Numbered from the stretch's first letter, positions 10,041-19,078 are shown. The stretch: 64,000 nucleotides of DNA from Streptomyces sp. MNU76 (GCF_020982545.1 NZ_JAJKLK010000001.1:620001-684000); one strand, 5' to 3'. Made by a program: numbers and translations. Notes: generated from the sequence alone by a model not told the origin.

Positions 10041-10068
10041 CGGGTACGCCCACGCGCGGGCGTACCCG
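10041..10068. repeat. Perfect 11-bp inverted repeat in the MBL-hrcA intergenic region
   Basis: CGGGTACGCCC (10041-10051) and GGGCGTACCCG (10058-10068) are exact reverse complements around a 6-base loop. No T-tract follows and both flanking genes point away, so it is not an ordinary terminator of either. It could be an operator or an RNA hairpin in an upstream leader. Apart from this, the hrcA promoter and CIRCE, I see nothing in the 423-bp gap. Confidence 0.6.
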
Positions 10069-10170
10069 TCGGTAGAAAGGGCGCCGACACGCGCCCCGGT
10101 GGTGGTCGGACCGGGGCCCGACATCGCCGGACAGGTCGGTACACGTCGGCATGACGTGGGTGGACCGGCC

Positions 10171-10201
10171 TTGCCGGGGGCGTACCCCACCGCCGTACAC
10201 T
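10171..10201 (+). promoter_or_regulatory. Putative hrcA-dnaJ2 promoter
   Basis: TTGCCG (10171-10176) and TACACT (10196-10201) are separated by 19 bases, slightly long. The predicted start of transcription lies just before the CIRCE operator, the arrangement expected for HrcA autoregulation. Confidence 0.5.
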
Positions 10202-10213
10202 GGGCGGGGAGTG

Positions 10214-10240
10214 TTGGCACTCGCCCGGGGTGAGTGCCAA
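10214..10240 (+). promoter_or_regulatory. CIRCE operator (HrcA binding site)
   Basis: TTGGCACTC, a 9-base spacer, then GAGTGCCAA. The arms are perfect reverse complements and match the CIRCE consensus TTAGCACTC-N9-GAGTGCTAA except for one base per arm. It lies 41 bp before the hrcA start and just downstream of the -10 box, so HrcA should repress its own operon. Confidence 0.93.
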
Positions 10241-10281
10241 GGGGGAGTCGCACGAGAGAGTCGAGCTGGAGGTGTGCGCGA

Positions 10282-11298
10282 ATGCTCAGTGAACGCAGGC
10301 TGCAAGTGCTGCGCGCCATCGTCCAGGACTACGTGGGCACCGAGGAGCCGGTCGGTTCCAAGGCGCTCACGGAGCGGCACAACCTGGGGGTCTCCCCGGC
10401 GACCGTCCGTAACGACATGGCTGCGTTGGAGGACGAGGGCTTCATCGCCCAGCCCCACACGAGCGCGGGCCGCATCCCCACCGACAAGGGGTACCGGCTC
10501 TTCGTCGACAAGCTGGCGGGCGTCAAGCCGATGACCCCGCCGGAGCGGCGCGCCATCCAGAACTTCCTGGACGGCGCGGTCGATCTGGACGACGTCGTGG
10601 CACGGACCGTACGGCTGCTCGCGCAGCTGACGCGGCAGGTCGCCGTCGTGCAGTATCCGTCGCTGACACGGTCGACGGTCCGGCATGTGGAACTGCTGTC
10701 GCTGGCCCCCGCCAGGCTGATGCTCGTGCTGATCACGGACACCGGACGGGTGGAACAGCGGCTGGTGGACTGCCCGGCGCCGTTCGGAGAAACGTCACTC
10801 GCGGATCTTCGCGCCCGGCTGAACAGCAAGGTCGCGGGCCGCCGGTTCACGGACGTGCCCCGGCTGGTCGAGGACCTGCCGGAGGCGTTCGACGTCGAGG
10901 ACCGGGGGACGGTCGCGACCGTGCTCTCCACCCTCCTCGAAGCACTCGTGGAGGAGAGCGAGGAGCGGCTGATGATCGGCGGAACCGCCAATCTCACCCG
11001 CTTCGGACATGACTTCCCCCTCACGATCCGGCCCGTTCTGGAAGCCTTGGAGGAGCAGGTCGTCCTCCTCAAGTTGCTTGGCGAGGCCGGGGATTCGGGC
11101 ATGACCGTACGCATCGGTCATGAGAACGCGTATGAGGGACTCAACTCCACGTCCGTCGTCTCCGTCGGCTACGGTTCGGGCGGCGAGGCAGTAGCGAAGC
11201 TGGGCGTGGTCGGACCTACGCGCATGGACTATCCGGGAACGATGGGAGCGGTACGAGCGGTGGCACGGTACGTCGGACAGATCCTGGCGGAGTCTTAA
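10282..11298 (+). CDS. hrcA: Heat-inducible transcription repressor HrcA
   Basis: 338-residue repressor with an N-terminal winged helix ([20 protein letters not shown], then [19 protein letters not shown] and a wing [18 protein letters not shown]) and a C-terminal GAF-like HrcA domain ending in [17 protein letters not shown]. The ATG at 10282 has GGAGG nine bases upstream; a longer in-frame GTG start at 10234 would fall inside the CIRCE and is rejected. Family knowledge: HrcA binds CIRCE to repress chaperone genes and needs GroEL to be active. Its stop abuts the dnaJ2 start directly, so the two are co-transcribed. Confidence 0.97.
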   Translation: MLSERRLQVLRAIVQDYVGTEEPVGSKALTERHNLGVSPATVRNDMAALEDEGFIAQPHTSAGRIPTDKGYRLFVDKLAGVKPMTPPERRAIQNFLDGAVDLDDVVARTVRLLAQLTRQVAVVQYPSLTRSTVRHVELLSLAPARLMLVLITDTGRVEQRLVDCPAPFGETSLADLRARLNSKVAGRRFTDVPRLVEDLPEAFDVEDRGTVATVLSTLLEALVEESEERLMIGGTANLTRFGHDFPLTIRPVLEALEEQVVLLKLLGEAGDSGMTVRIGHENAYEGLNSTSVVSVGYGSGGEAVAKLGVVGPTRMDYPGTMGAVRAVARYVGQILAES

Positions 11299-12435
11299 GT
11301 GGCCACGGACTACTACGCCGTGCTCGGCGTGCGCCGCGACGCGTCCCAGGACGAGATCAAGAAGGCGTTCCGGAGGCTCGCTCGCGAGCTGCACCCGGAC
11401 GTCAATCCCGATCCGAAGACCCAGGAGCGGTTCAAGGAGATCAACGCCGCCTACGAGGTGTTGTCGGACCCGCAGAAGAAGCAGGTCTACGACCTCGGCG
11501 GCGACCCGCTGTCCCAGGCGGGCGGCGGAGGCGCGGGCGGCTTCGGCGCCGGTGGCTTCGGGAACTTCTCGGACATCATGGACGCGTTCTTCGGAACGGC
11601 GTCCCAGCGGGGTCCGCGGTCGCGTACGCGCCGGGGCCAGGACGCGATGATCCGGCTGGAGATCGACCTCGACGAGGCGGCCTTCGGCACGACGAAGGAC
11701 ATCCAGGTCGACACCGCCATCATCTGCACGACGTGCAGCGGCGAGGGCGCGGCTCCGGGCACGACCGCCCAGACCTGTGACATGTGCCGTGGTCGTGGTG
11801 AGGTCTCGCAGGTCACGCGGTCCTTCCTCGGCCAGGTCATGACCTCCCGGCCCTGCCCGCAGTGCCAGGGCTTCGGCACGATCGTCCCGAACCCGTGTCC
11901 CGAGTGCGCGGGCGACGGGCGGGTGCGGTCGCGGCGGACGCTCACGGTCAAGATCCCGGCCGGTGTCGACAACGGCACGCGCATCCAGCTGGCCGGTGAG
12001 GGCGAGGTCGGACCCGGTGGTGGTCCCGCCGGTGACCTCTACGTCGAGATCCACGAGTTGCCGCACCCGATGTTCCAGCGGCGCGGCGATGATCTGCACT
12101 GCACGGTGACGATCCCGATGACGGCGGCGTCCCTCGGTACGAAGGTGCCGCTGGAGACGCTGGACGGGCTGGAGGAGGTCGACATCCGCCCCGGCACGCA
12201 GTCCGGGCAGTCGATCCCGCTGCACGGGCGTGGTGTCACGCATCTGCGCGGTGGTGGGCGTGGGGATCTGATCGTCCACGTCGAGGTGCAGACGCCGACG
12301 AAGCTGGACCCCGAGCAGGAGGCGTTGCTGCGGCAGCTGGCCGCGCTGCGGGGTGAGGAGCGGCCGACGGGGCAGTTCCAGCCCGGGCAGCAGGGTCTGT
12401 TCTCCCGGCTGAAGGACGCGTTCAACGGGCGCTGA
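11299..12435 (+). CDS. dnaJ2: Chaperone DnaJ (DnaJ2)
   Basis: 378-residue type I J-protein. It has an N-terminal J domain (DYYAVLGVRRDASQDEIKKA, with the HPD motif at LHPDVNP), a Gly/Phe-rich stretch (residues about 73-95), and a zinc-finger domain with four repeats CTTCSGEG, CDMCRGRG, CPQCQGFG and CPECAGDG. The C-terminal substrate-binding domains follow. It works with DnaK and GrpE in folding. The GTG start follows the hrcA stop with no gap and depends on translational coupling. HrcA/CIRCE control makes this the HrcA-linked J-protein, distinct from the one usually encoded with dnaK. Confidence 0.96.
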   Translation: MATDYYAVLGVRRDASQDEIKKAFRRLARELHPDVNPDPKTQERFKEINAAYEVLSDPQKKQVYDLGGDPLSQAGGGGAGGFGAGGFGNFSDIMDAFFGTASQRGPRSRTRRGQDAMIRLEIDLDEAAFGTTKDIQVDTAIICTTCSGEGAAPGTTAQTCDMCRGRGEVSQVTRSFLGQVMTSRPCPQCQGFGTIVPNPCPECAGDGRVRSRRTLTVKIPAGVDNGTRIQLAGEGEVGPGGGPAGDLYVEIHELPHPMFQRRGDDLHCTVTIPMTAASLGTKVPLETLDGLEEVDIRPGTQSGQSIPLHGRGVTHLRGGGRGDLIVHVEVQTPTKLDPEQEALLRQLAALRGEERPTGQFQPGQQGLFSRLKDAFNGR

Positions 12436-12500
12436 GCGAGTTCGTCGCCGGGTGCGGGTGGGCGGGGCTTCTCGCGCCCACGCGGCGGAGCCGCATATCG

Positions 12501-12523
12501 ACACAGGCCCGCAGGGCCTGTGT
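12501..12523 (+). terminator. Hairpin terminator after dnaJ2
   Basis: ACACAGGCCC and GGGCCTGTGT form a perfect 10-bp stem with a 3-base loop, followed by CTTC. It is nested in a larger imperfect inverted repeat (about 12439-12578) and lies 65 bp behind dnaJ2. Confidence 0.65.
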
Positions 12524-12527
12524 CTTC

Positions 12528-12548
12528 AGGGGCGCGGGGAACCGCGCG
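12528..12548 (+). repeat. Dispersed repeat family A, diverged half copy
   Basis: Contains GGGGCGCGGGGAACCGCGCG, one base different from the core GGGGCGCGGGGAACTGCGCG found six more times in the window. The downstream run of C-rich hexamers (cacgcacccgcacccg) also recurs near 22830 and 58280. Confidence 0.75.
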
Positions 12549-12631
12549 GCCCGCCCCCACGCACCCGCACCCGACGAACAACCGTCCGTCCCCGATTCGG
12601 CTCCCCCCGGAGGGCATGGCACCATGCCGTC

Positions 12632-13717
12632 ATGTCCTCCGCACTGACCGATCTCGTCCCGCTCCCGATCGTGCAGGCCCCGATGGCGGGCGGTGTGTCC
12701 GTGCCGCGGTTGGCCGCCGCCGTGTCCGAGGCCGGCGGGCTGGGGTTCCTCGCCGCCGGGTACAAGACGGCCGACGGGATGTACCAGGAGATCAAGGCGC
12801 TCCGGGCGCTCACCTCCCGCCCCTTCGGCGTGAACCTCTTCTTGCCGCAGCCGGAGTACGCCGAGCCCGCCGCCGTCGAGGTCTACGCGGAGCAGCTCGC
12901 CGGTGAGGCCACCTGGTACGACGCCGAGCTGGGCGACCCGGACAGCGGACGCGACGACGGCTACGAGGCCAAGCTCGCCGTGCTGCTGGACAACCCCGTG
13001 CCGGTGGTGTCGTTCCACTTCGGCTGCCCGACCCCCGAGGTCATGGAGTCCCTCGCCCGCAAGGGCACGCTCACCCTGGTCACCGCGACCTCGGCGGAGG
13101 AAGCCCAGGCCGTGGAGCGGTCCGGGGCCCACGCCGTGATCGTGCAGGGCGTCGAGGCGGGTGGCCACCAGGGCACCCACCGCGACGACCCCGAGCGGGA
13201 CTGCGCCGGCATCGGCCTGCTCTCCCTGGTCGCCCAGGTCCGCGAGGCCGTGGCGCTGCCGATGGTCGCGGCCGGCGGCATCATGCGTGGCAGTCAGATC
13301 GCCGCCCTCCTCACGGTGGGCGTGAGCGCGGCCCAGCTCGGCACGGCCTTCCTCGCGACCGCCGAGTCCGGCGCGCACGCCGTGCACAAGCGGGCCCTGA
13401 CCGACCCCCTCTTCGTCCGCACCGAGCTGACCCGGGCCTTCTCCGGCCGTCCGGCCCGGGGCCTGGTCAACCGCTTCCTGCGCGAGCACGGCCCGTACGC
13501 TCCCGCCGCCTACCCGGAGGTCCACCACCTGACCTCGCCGCTGCGCAAGGCCGCCGCCAAGGCCGGGGACGCGCAGGGCATGGCGCTCTGGGCCGGGCAG
13601 GGGCACCGGATGGCACGGGAACTGCCGGCCGGGGAACTGGTCGAGGTGCTGGCCGCCGAGATCGCCGCCGCGCAGGCGGCGCAGGCTTCCGCCCAGGTCG
13701 GGAGCGAGGGACGATGA
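12632..13717 (+). CDS. Nitronate monooxygenase / 2-nitropropane dioxygenase family
   Basis: 361-residue FMN-dependent TIM-barrel enzyme of the nitronate monooxygenase family. Signature elements are IVQAPMAGGV at the N-terminus, a phosphate-binding VVAAGGIMRG, HFGCPTPEV, and VQGVEAGGHQGTH with the proposed catalytic His. It oxidises alkyl nitronates. The ATG at 12632 is preceded by GGAGG about 18 bases away, with a 7-bp hairpin in between that could shorten the effective distance. An upstream extension to 12452 overlaps repeat sequence and is rejected. Its stop overlaps the rsmE start in ATGA. Confidence 0.88.
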   Translation: MSSALTDLVPLPIVQAPMAGGVSVPRLAAAVSEAGGLGFLAAGYKTADGMYQEIKALRALTSRPFGVNLFLPQPEYAEPAAVEVYAEQLAGEATWYDAELGDPDSGRDDGYEAKLAVLLDNPVPVVSFHFGCPTPEVMESLARKGTLTLVTATSAEEAQAVERSGAHAVIVQGVEAGGHQGTHRDDPERDCAGIGLLSLVAQVREAVALPMVAAGGIMRGSQIAALLTVGVSAAQLGTAFLATAESGAHAVHKRALTDPLFVRTELTRAFSGRPARGLVNRFLREHGPYAPAAYPEVHHLTSPLRKAAAKAGDAQGMALWAGQGHRMARELPAGELVEVLAAEIAAAQAAQASAQVGSEGR

Positions 13718-14463
13718 CCGCACCGGTGTTCGTGGTCGACTCGCTGTACCTGCCGGGCGGCAGTGGCGGCGAGCTCGTCCTGGACGGCCCCGAGGGGCGG
13801 CACGCCGTCTCCGTGAAGCGGCTGCGGGCCGGTGAGGACGTCGTCCTCACGGACGGGCGCGGACGCTGGGCGGAGGGGATCGTCAAGGCCGCCGAGGGCA
13901 AGGACCGGCTCGTGGTCATGGACCTGGAGACCGTGCACGAGGAGCCCCCGGCACAGCCGCGGATCACCGTCGTCCAGGCGCTGCCCAAGGGCGACCGGGG
14001 CGAACTGGCCGTCGAGACCATGACCGAGGTCGGGATCGACGCGATCGTGCCCTGGGCGGCCTCCCGCTGCATCACCCAGTGGAGGGGCGACCGGGGGCTG
14101 AAGGCCCTCGCCAAGTGGCGGGCCACCGCCCGGGAGGCGGGCAAGCAGTCCCGCCGGACACGGTTCCCCGAGGTCGCGGACGCGGCCACGGGCAAGCAGG
14201 TCGCGGAGCTGCTGGCGAAGGCCGACTTCGCCGCGGTCCTGCACGAGAGCGGCGACGAGACACTGGCCACGGCCGAGCTGCCGGCGGCCGGGGAGATCGT
14301 GCTCGTCGTGGGGCCCGAGGGGGGCGTGTCGCCGGAGGAGCTGGCGCTCTTCGGCGAGGCGGGCGCGGGGGCGTACCGACTCGGGCCCAGTGTGCTGCGC
14401 ACGTCGACCGCCGGGACGGCGGCCGGGGCGTTGCTGCTGGGCCGAACCGGACGCTGGTCCTGA
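13714..14463 (+). CDS. rsmE: 16S rRNA (uracil(1498)-N(3))-methyltransferase
   Basis: 249-residue SPOUT methyltransferase. An N-terminal PUA-like domain includes EGRHAVSVKRLRAGEDVVL. The knotted C-terminal domain has VVGPEGGVSPEEL and LGPSVLRTSTAGTAA, the SAM-binding motifs of RsmE (family form LR.ETA). It methylates U1498 of 16S rRNA using SAM. It is translationally coupled to the nitronate monooxygenase gene by a 4-bp overlap, a pairing usual in Streptomyces. Confidence 0.95.
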   Translation: MTAPVFVVDSLYLPGGSGGELVLDGPEGRHAVSVKRLRAGEDVVLTDGRGRWAEGIVKAAEGKDRLVVMDLETVHEEPPAQPRITVVQALPKGDRGELAVETMTEVGIDAIVPWAASRCITQWRGDRGLKALAKWRATAREAGKQSRRTRFPEVADAATGKQVAELLAKADFAAVLHESGDETLATAELPAAGEIVLVVGPEGGVSPEELALFGEAGAGAYRLGPSVLRTSTAGTAAGALLLGRTGRWS

Positions 14464-14509
14464 CCGCCACCCGGTCCCGACCGGTGTCCCCCAACCCTCT
14501 GGGAGCATC

Positions 14510-14902
14510 GTGGAACTCGCCCAAGTAAGACTGCTCGTCACCGACTTCGCCGTGTGCTACCGCTTCTACGCCGATGTGCTCGGGCTGAAGCCACAGTCCG
14601 GTGCGGTCGACGGGCCGTACGAGAAGTTCAGCCCGGCCGTCGGGTCCGCGGGGATCGCCCTGCAGGACCGGGCGATGATGGCCGAGGTGCTCGGGGAACT
14701 GGCCGACGAGGCGAACGGCCACCGGTCGCTGGTCGTCCTACGGGTCGACGACCTCGACGCCTACTGCGAACGGATCACCTCGTTCGGCGTACGGCTCCTG
14801 CCCGGTCCCGCACGTATGACCGACCGTATGCGGGTGGCCCATCTCAAGGACCCCGAGGGGAACTTGGTCGAGCTGCAGGAATGGCTGCTGATGAGCGGCT
14901 GA
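14510..14902 (+). CDS. VOC-family protein (glyoxalase/bleomycin resistance fold)
   Basis: 130-residue protein with one vicinal-oxygen-chelate domain: VRLLVTDFAVCYRFYADVLGL at the front and HLKDPEGNLVELQEW at the end, the beta-alpha-beta-beta-beta pattern of the fold. The GTG at 14510 has GGGAG four bases upstream; an in-frame extension upstream overlaps rsmE and looks non-coding. Metal ligands are only partly evident (Glu in NLVELQ). Substrate unknown. Confidence 0.85.
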   Translation: MELAQVRLLVTDFAVCYRFYADVLGLKPQSGAVDGPYEKFSPAVGSAGIALQDRAMMAEVLGELADEANGHRSLVVLRVDDLDAYCERITSFGVRLLPGPARMTDRMRVAHLKDPEGNLVELQEWLLMSG

Positions 14903-14987
14903 CACCCCTCGCCCGCGTCCCCCGGTCCCGGCGGCTTGTCCGCATGCGGTCTTCCCCACCGCCGCGGGCGGTGGCAGGCTGCCGGAC

Positions 14988-15548
14988 ATGCGGGCATGGA
15001 GGCGTGTCAGGGCGTACCGGTCGGGCGGGCGTCGGCTCCTGCTGGGAGCCGGGCTCGGTGTCTGCGCGGTCGTGGGTCTGGTGGCCTGCGAGGGCGGCGG
15101 GCTCAACACCGGCGCGGTCGCGTTCACCACGGACCAGCTCGCCACCGAGGAGCTGGAGCGGGAGGGCCTCGACGTCCGGTGGCTCACCTGCACGGCGTCC
15201 TACGACAGCGACGGCAAGGACGGCAAGGGCGGCGGGAAGACCGCGTCGCCGTCCTCCTCGGTCGCCACCGTCGCGAAGGTCGACTGCACCGGCGAGGACA
15301 AGGAAGGCCGGGAGATCACCGTCACCGGGAAGGTGACCAAAGAGGTCAACGGCAGGTGCGTGCGCGGCGATCTGACCGCGAAGGTCGGCGGCAAGGAGTG
15401 GTTCCACGTGGAGGGGCTCGGCAACTGCGACGCCCCGGAGTCCGACCAGCCCGGCCGGCCCGGTCAGCCGGGACCGACCGTGACGGTCACCGTCACCCAG
15501 ACCATCTGGTGCCAGAAGGACCCGGCGTGCGTGCCCGAGGGCAAGTGA
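14988..15548 (+). CDS. Putative lipoprotein
   Basis: 186-residue exported lipoprotein. The N-terminus is basic (MRAWRRVRAYRSGGRR), followed by a hydrophobic stretch LLLGAGLGVCAVVGLVAC ending in a lipobox-like LVAC, so Cys34 is the likely lipidated residue. The mature part has a DUF4333-like pattern with paired cysteines (LTCTAS, VDCTG, GRCVRG, GNCDAP) and a Pro-Gly linker before a C-terminal VTVTVTQTIWC segment. CAGGCT seven bases before the ATG may be a -10. Function unknown. Confidence 0.8.
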   Translation: MRAWRRVRAYRSGGRRLLLGAGLGVCAVVGLVACEGGGLNTGAVAFTTDQLATEELEREGLDVRWLTCTASYDSDGKDGKGGGKTASPSSSVATVAKVDCTGEDKEGREITVTGKVTKEVNGRCVRGDLTAKVGGKEWFHVEGLGNCDAPESDQPGRPGQPGPTVTVTVTQTIWCQKDPACVPEGK

Positions 15549-15643
15549 GGCCCGGCCCGGAGCGGACCGACCTGCCCGTCGGCAACTCGGGCCCGGTGCG
15601 AGGGACATGATCCAAACCCCTCCCCATCGGACCGAACGCTGCT

Positions 15644-15649
15644 TAAAGT
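15644..15649 (+). promoter_or_regulatory. -10 hexamer of a likely leaderless promoter for the tricorn-like peptidase
   Basis: TAAAGT is followed by six bases and the GTG at 15656, with no Shine-Dalgarno between them. Confidence 0.5.
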
Positions 15650-15655
15650 GACTGG

Positions 15656-18600
15656 GTGACTCAGCTCGCGTATTTCCGGTATCCGCACCTGCACGGCGAC
15701 CTGGTCGCCTTCACCGCCGAGGACGACGTGTGGGTCGCGCCTCTGGACGGCGGCCGTGCCTGGCGGGTCAGCGCGGACAACGTACCCGTCAACCATCCGC
15801 GGATCTCTCCGGACGGCACCACCGTCGCGTGGACCTCCACCCGGGACGGCGCGCCCGAGGTGCACATCGCGCCCGTCGACGGAGGATCCGCCAAGCGCCT
15901 GACGTACTGGGGGAGTTGGCGCACCCAGGTGCGCGGCTGGACATCCGACGGTCGGGTCCTCGCGCTCAGCACCCACGGTCAGGCCAGCCTCCGGCGGAGC
16001 TGGGCGCGTGCCGTGCCGCTCGACGGCGGACCGGCCGCCACCCTCCCCTACGGGCCCGTCGGCGATGTCGCCCACGGGCCCGCCACCGTGCTGCTGTCCG
16101 CGCCGATGGGCCGCGAGGCCGCCTGGTGGAAGCGGTACCGGGGCGGCACCGCGGGCAAGCTGTGGATCGACCGGTCCGAAGACGGCGGTGACGGCGGTGA
16201 CGGCGCCGGGGCGGCCGGGGAGTTCGTACGCCTGCACACCGAGCTGGACGGCAACCTCGAATACCCGATGTGGGTCGGGGACCGGATCGCGTTCCTCTCC
16301 GACCACGAGGGCGTCGGAGCGCTCTACTCCTCCCTCGCCGACGGCTCCGACCTGCGCCGCCACACCCCCGTCGACGGGTTCTACGCCCGGCACGCGGCCA
16401 CCGACGGCACCCGCGTCGTGTACGCGTCCGCCGGTGAACTGTGGCTGCTGGACGACCTGGACGGCGCCGAGCCGCGCAGGCTCGACATCCGGCTGGGCGG
16501 GCAGCGCGTCGACCTCCAGCCGTTCCCGGTGAACGCCTCCCGCTGGTTCGGCTCCGCCTCGCCCGACCACACCGCCCGCGGCAGCGCCGTCTCCGTGCGC
16601 GGCTCGATCCACTGGATCACCCACCGCTCCGGCCCCGCCCGCGCGCTCGCCGCCGAGGACGGCGTACGGGCCCGGCTGCCCCGCACCTTCCGTGTGGAGG
16701 GCGAGGAATGGGTGGTGTGGGTGACGGACGCGGAGGGCGACGACGCCCTGGAGTTCGCCCCGTCGACCGGCGTCGGCCCCGGCGCCACCCCGCGCAGGCT
16801 CGCCGCCGGACAGCTGGGCCGCGTCCTCGGGCTCGCCGTGGCCCCCGACGGCAGCCGGGTCGCCGTCTCCGCGGACGACGGCCGGGTGCTGCTCGTCGAA
16901 CGGGAGACCGGCGAGGTACGCGAGGTCGACCGCAGTGAGGACGGCGAGGTGACCGGGCTCGTCTTCTCACCCGACTCGGCATGGCTGGCCTGGTCGCACC
17001 CGGGCCCGCGCCCGCTGCGCCAGCTCAAGCTCGCCAACACCGCCGACCTGTCCGTCACCGAGGCGACCCCGCTGCGCTTCCAGGACTTCTCGCCGACGTT
17101 CACGCTCGACGGCAAGCACCTCGCCTTCCTCTCCGCGCGCGCCTTCGACCCGGTCTACGACGAGCACGTCTTCGACCTGCACTTCGTCAGCGGCGCCCGC
17201 CCGCACCTCATCACGCTCGCGGCGACCACCCCGTCCCCCTTCGGACCGCAGCGCCACGGCCGGCCGTTCGAGGCGCCCGACAAGGACGAGACACCGGACA
17301 GCGAGGGCGCCCCGGCCACCCGGATCGACCTCGAAGGGCTCGCCGACCGGATCGTCCCCTTCCCGGTCGAGGCCGCCCGCTACTCCACGCTGCGCGCCGC
17401 CAAGGACGGCGTGTTGTGGCTGCGCCACCCCGTCACCGGTGTCCTCGGCCATCTGCGGGCCACCCCCGACGACCCGGACCCGAAGACCTCCCTGGAGCGG
17501 TACGACCTCGCCCAGCGGCGCCTGGAGTACCTGGCGTCCGACGCCGAGCACTTCGCCGTCAGCGGCGACGGCAAGCGGGCCCTGCTGTGGACCGACGGCA
17601 AGCTCAAGGTCGTCCCGAGCGACCGGCGCGCCTCGGGCGACGACGACAGCGACAGCAACATCACGGTCGACCTCTCCCGGGTCCGGCGGACCGTCGACCC
17701 GGCCGCCGAGTGGCGCCAGATGTTCGACGAGACCGGTCGGCTGATGCGGGACAACTTCTGGCGGCCCGACCTGGGCGGCGTCGACTGGCCCGGCGTCCTC
17801 GACCGGTACCGCCCCGTGCTGGAACGGGTGGCCACCCACGACGACCTGGTGGACCTGCTCTGGGAAGTACAGGGCGAGTTGGGCACCTCCCACGCGTACG
17901 TCACCCCGCGTGGCCGGGGCGGCTCCGGCGACCGGCGCCAGGGGCTGCTCGGGGCGGACATCTCCCGGCACGAGGACGGGCCCCAGGGGGCGCCGCTGTG
18001 GCGCATCGACCGGGTGCTGCCGTCGGAGACCTCCGACCCGGACGCGCACTCGCCGCTCGCCGCGCCCGGCGTCGCCGTACGGGCCGGGGACGCGATCATC
18101 GCGGTCGGCGGGCAGCCGGTCGACCCGCTGACCGGGCCCGGGCCGCTGCTCGTCGGCACGGCGGGCAAGGCGGTCGAGCTGACCGTGCTGCCGGCCGGGG
18201 GCGGCGACCTCCGGCATCCCGTGGTGGTGCCGATCTCCGACGAGGAGCCGTTGCGGTACCACGCGTGGGTCGCGGACCGACGGGCCTACGTCCACGAGAA
18301 GTCCGGCGGCCGCCTCGGGTATCTGCACGTCCCCGACATGGTCGGCTCCGGCTGGGCCCAGCTCCACCGCGACCTGCGGATCGAGGTCGCGCGGGAGGGG
18401 CTGGTCGTGGACGTCCGGGAGAACCGGGGCGGGCACACCTCCCAGCTCGTGGTGGAGAAGCTGGCCCGGCGGATCGTCGGCTGGGACCTGCCACGCGGGA
18501 TGCGGGCGAGCAGCTATCCCGACGACGCGCCCCGGGGGCCCGTCGTCGCCGTCGCCAACGAGTTCTCCGGGTCGGACGGGGACATCGTCAACGCGGCGAT

Positions 18601-18901
18601 CAAGGCGCTCGGGATCGGGCCGGTGGTCGGTACGCGGACGTGGGGCGGGGTCGTCGGGATCGACAGTCGGTACCGGCTGGTCGACGGGACGTTGGTGACG
18701 CAGCCGAAGTACGCGTTCTGGTTGGAGGGGTACGGGTGGGGGGTCGAGAACCACGGGGTCGATCCTGACGTCGAGGTCGTGCAGGCTCCTCAGGACTACG
18801 CGGCCGGGCGTGACCCCCAGCTCGACGAGGCGATCCGGATCGCGCTGGAGGGGCTGGAGTCGACGCCGGCCAAGACGCCGCCCGCGCTGCCGGAGTCGTG
18901 A
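15656..18901 (+). CDS. Tricorn-like S41 family peptidase
   Basis: 1081-residue homologue of the archaeal tricorn protease. The N-terminal ~700 residues form repeated beta-propeller blades (PRISPDGTTVAWTS, FSPDSAWLAWSHPGP). A PDZ region follows (VRAGDAIIAVGGQP), then the C-terminal S41 catalytic core. The tricorn active-site set is intact: Ser745-His746 in GTSHAYV carry the same numbers as the archaeal enzyme, the nucleophile is Ser973 with Asp974 in FSGSDGD, and Glu1031 lies in VENHGV, both shifted by +8. There is no signal peptide, so it is cytoplasmic. Family knowledge: it trims peptides released by larger proteases. It stands alone with its own leaderless promoter. Confidence 0.93.
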   Translation: MTQLAYFRYPHLHGDLVAFTAEDDVWVAPLDGGRAWRVSADNVPVNHPRISPDGTTVAWTSTRDGAPEVHIAPVDGGSAKRLTYWGSWRTQVRGWTSDGRVLALSTHGQASLRRSWARAVPLDGGPAATLPYGPVGDVAHGPATVLLSAPMGREAAWWKRYRGGTAGKLWIDRSEDGGDGGDGAGAAGEFVRLHTELDGNLEYPMWVGDRIAFLSDHEGVGALYSSLADGSDLRRHTPVDGFYARHAATDGTRVVYASAGELWLLDDLDGAEPRRLDIRLGGQRVDLQPFPVNASRWFGSASPDHTARGSAVSVRGSIHWITHRSGPARALAAEDGVRARLPRTFRVEGEEWVVWVTDAEGDDALEFAPSTGVGPGATPRRLAAGQLGRVLGLAVAPDGSRVAVSADDGRVLLVERETGEVREVDRSEDGEVTGLVFSPDSAWLAWSHPGPRPLRQLKLANTADLSVTEATPLRFQDFSPTFTLDGKHLAFLSARAFDPVYDEHVFDLHFVSGARPHLITLAATTPSPFGPQRHGRPFEAPDKDETPDSEGAPATRIDLEGLADRIVPFPVEAARYSTLRAAKDGVLWLRHPVTGVLGHLRATPDDPDPKTSLERYDLAQRRLEYLASDAEHFAVSGDGKRALLWTDGKLKVVPSDRRASGDDDSDSNITVDLSRVRRTVDPAAEWRQMFDETGRLMRDNFWRPDLGGVDWPGVLDRYRPVLERVATHDDLVDLLWEVQGELGTSHAYVTPRGRGGSGDRRQGLLGADISRHEDGPQGAPLWRIDRVLPSETSDPDAHSPLAAPGVAVRAGDAIIAVGGQPVDPLTGPGPLLVGTAGKAVELTVLPAGGGDLRHPVVVPISDEEPLRYHAWVADRRAYVHEKSGGRLGYLHVPDMVGSGWAQLHRDLRIEVAREGLVVDVRENRGGHTSQLVVEKLARRIVGWDLPRGMRASSYPDDAPRGPVVAVANEFSGSDGDIVNAAIKALGIGPVVGTRTWGGVVGIDSRYRLVDGTLVTQPKYAFWLEGYGWGVENHGVDPDVEVVQAPQDYAAGRDPQLDEAIRIALEGLESTPAKTPPALPES

Positions 18902-18940
18902 CCGGCCGTCAAGACTCGGGGCTCCGCCCCGGACCCCGTT

Positions 18941-18986
18941 CGCGCAGTTCCCCGCGCCCCCTTTCAGGGGCGCGGGGAACTGCGCG
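18941..18986. repeat. Dispersed repeat family A, full palindromic copy
   Basis: CGCGCAGTTCCCCGCGCCCC (18941-18960) and its exact reverse complement (18967-18986) form a 20-bp stem with a 6-base loop. It sits 40 bp behind the tricorn-like gene and may serve as its terminator. Confidence 0.85.
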
Positions 18987-19035
18987 AGAAGCCCCACCAG
19001 GCCTGCGGACGACTGACAAGCGAGCGGGGTCGAAG

Positions 19036-19078
19036 GGGCGCAGCCCCTGGGGACGGGAACGGGTAAGGGCGGCGGGGG
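19036..19078. repeat. Dispersed repeat family B, copy 1
   Basis: GGGGCGCAGCCCCTGGGGAC followed by gggaacgggtaagggcggcggggg. The same order of blocks recurs at about 50433-50477. It contains a short GGGGC.GCCCC stem. Confidence 0.55.
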
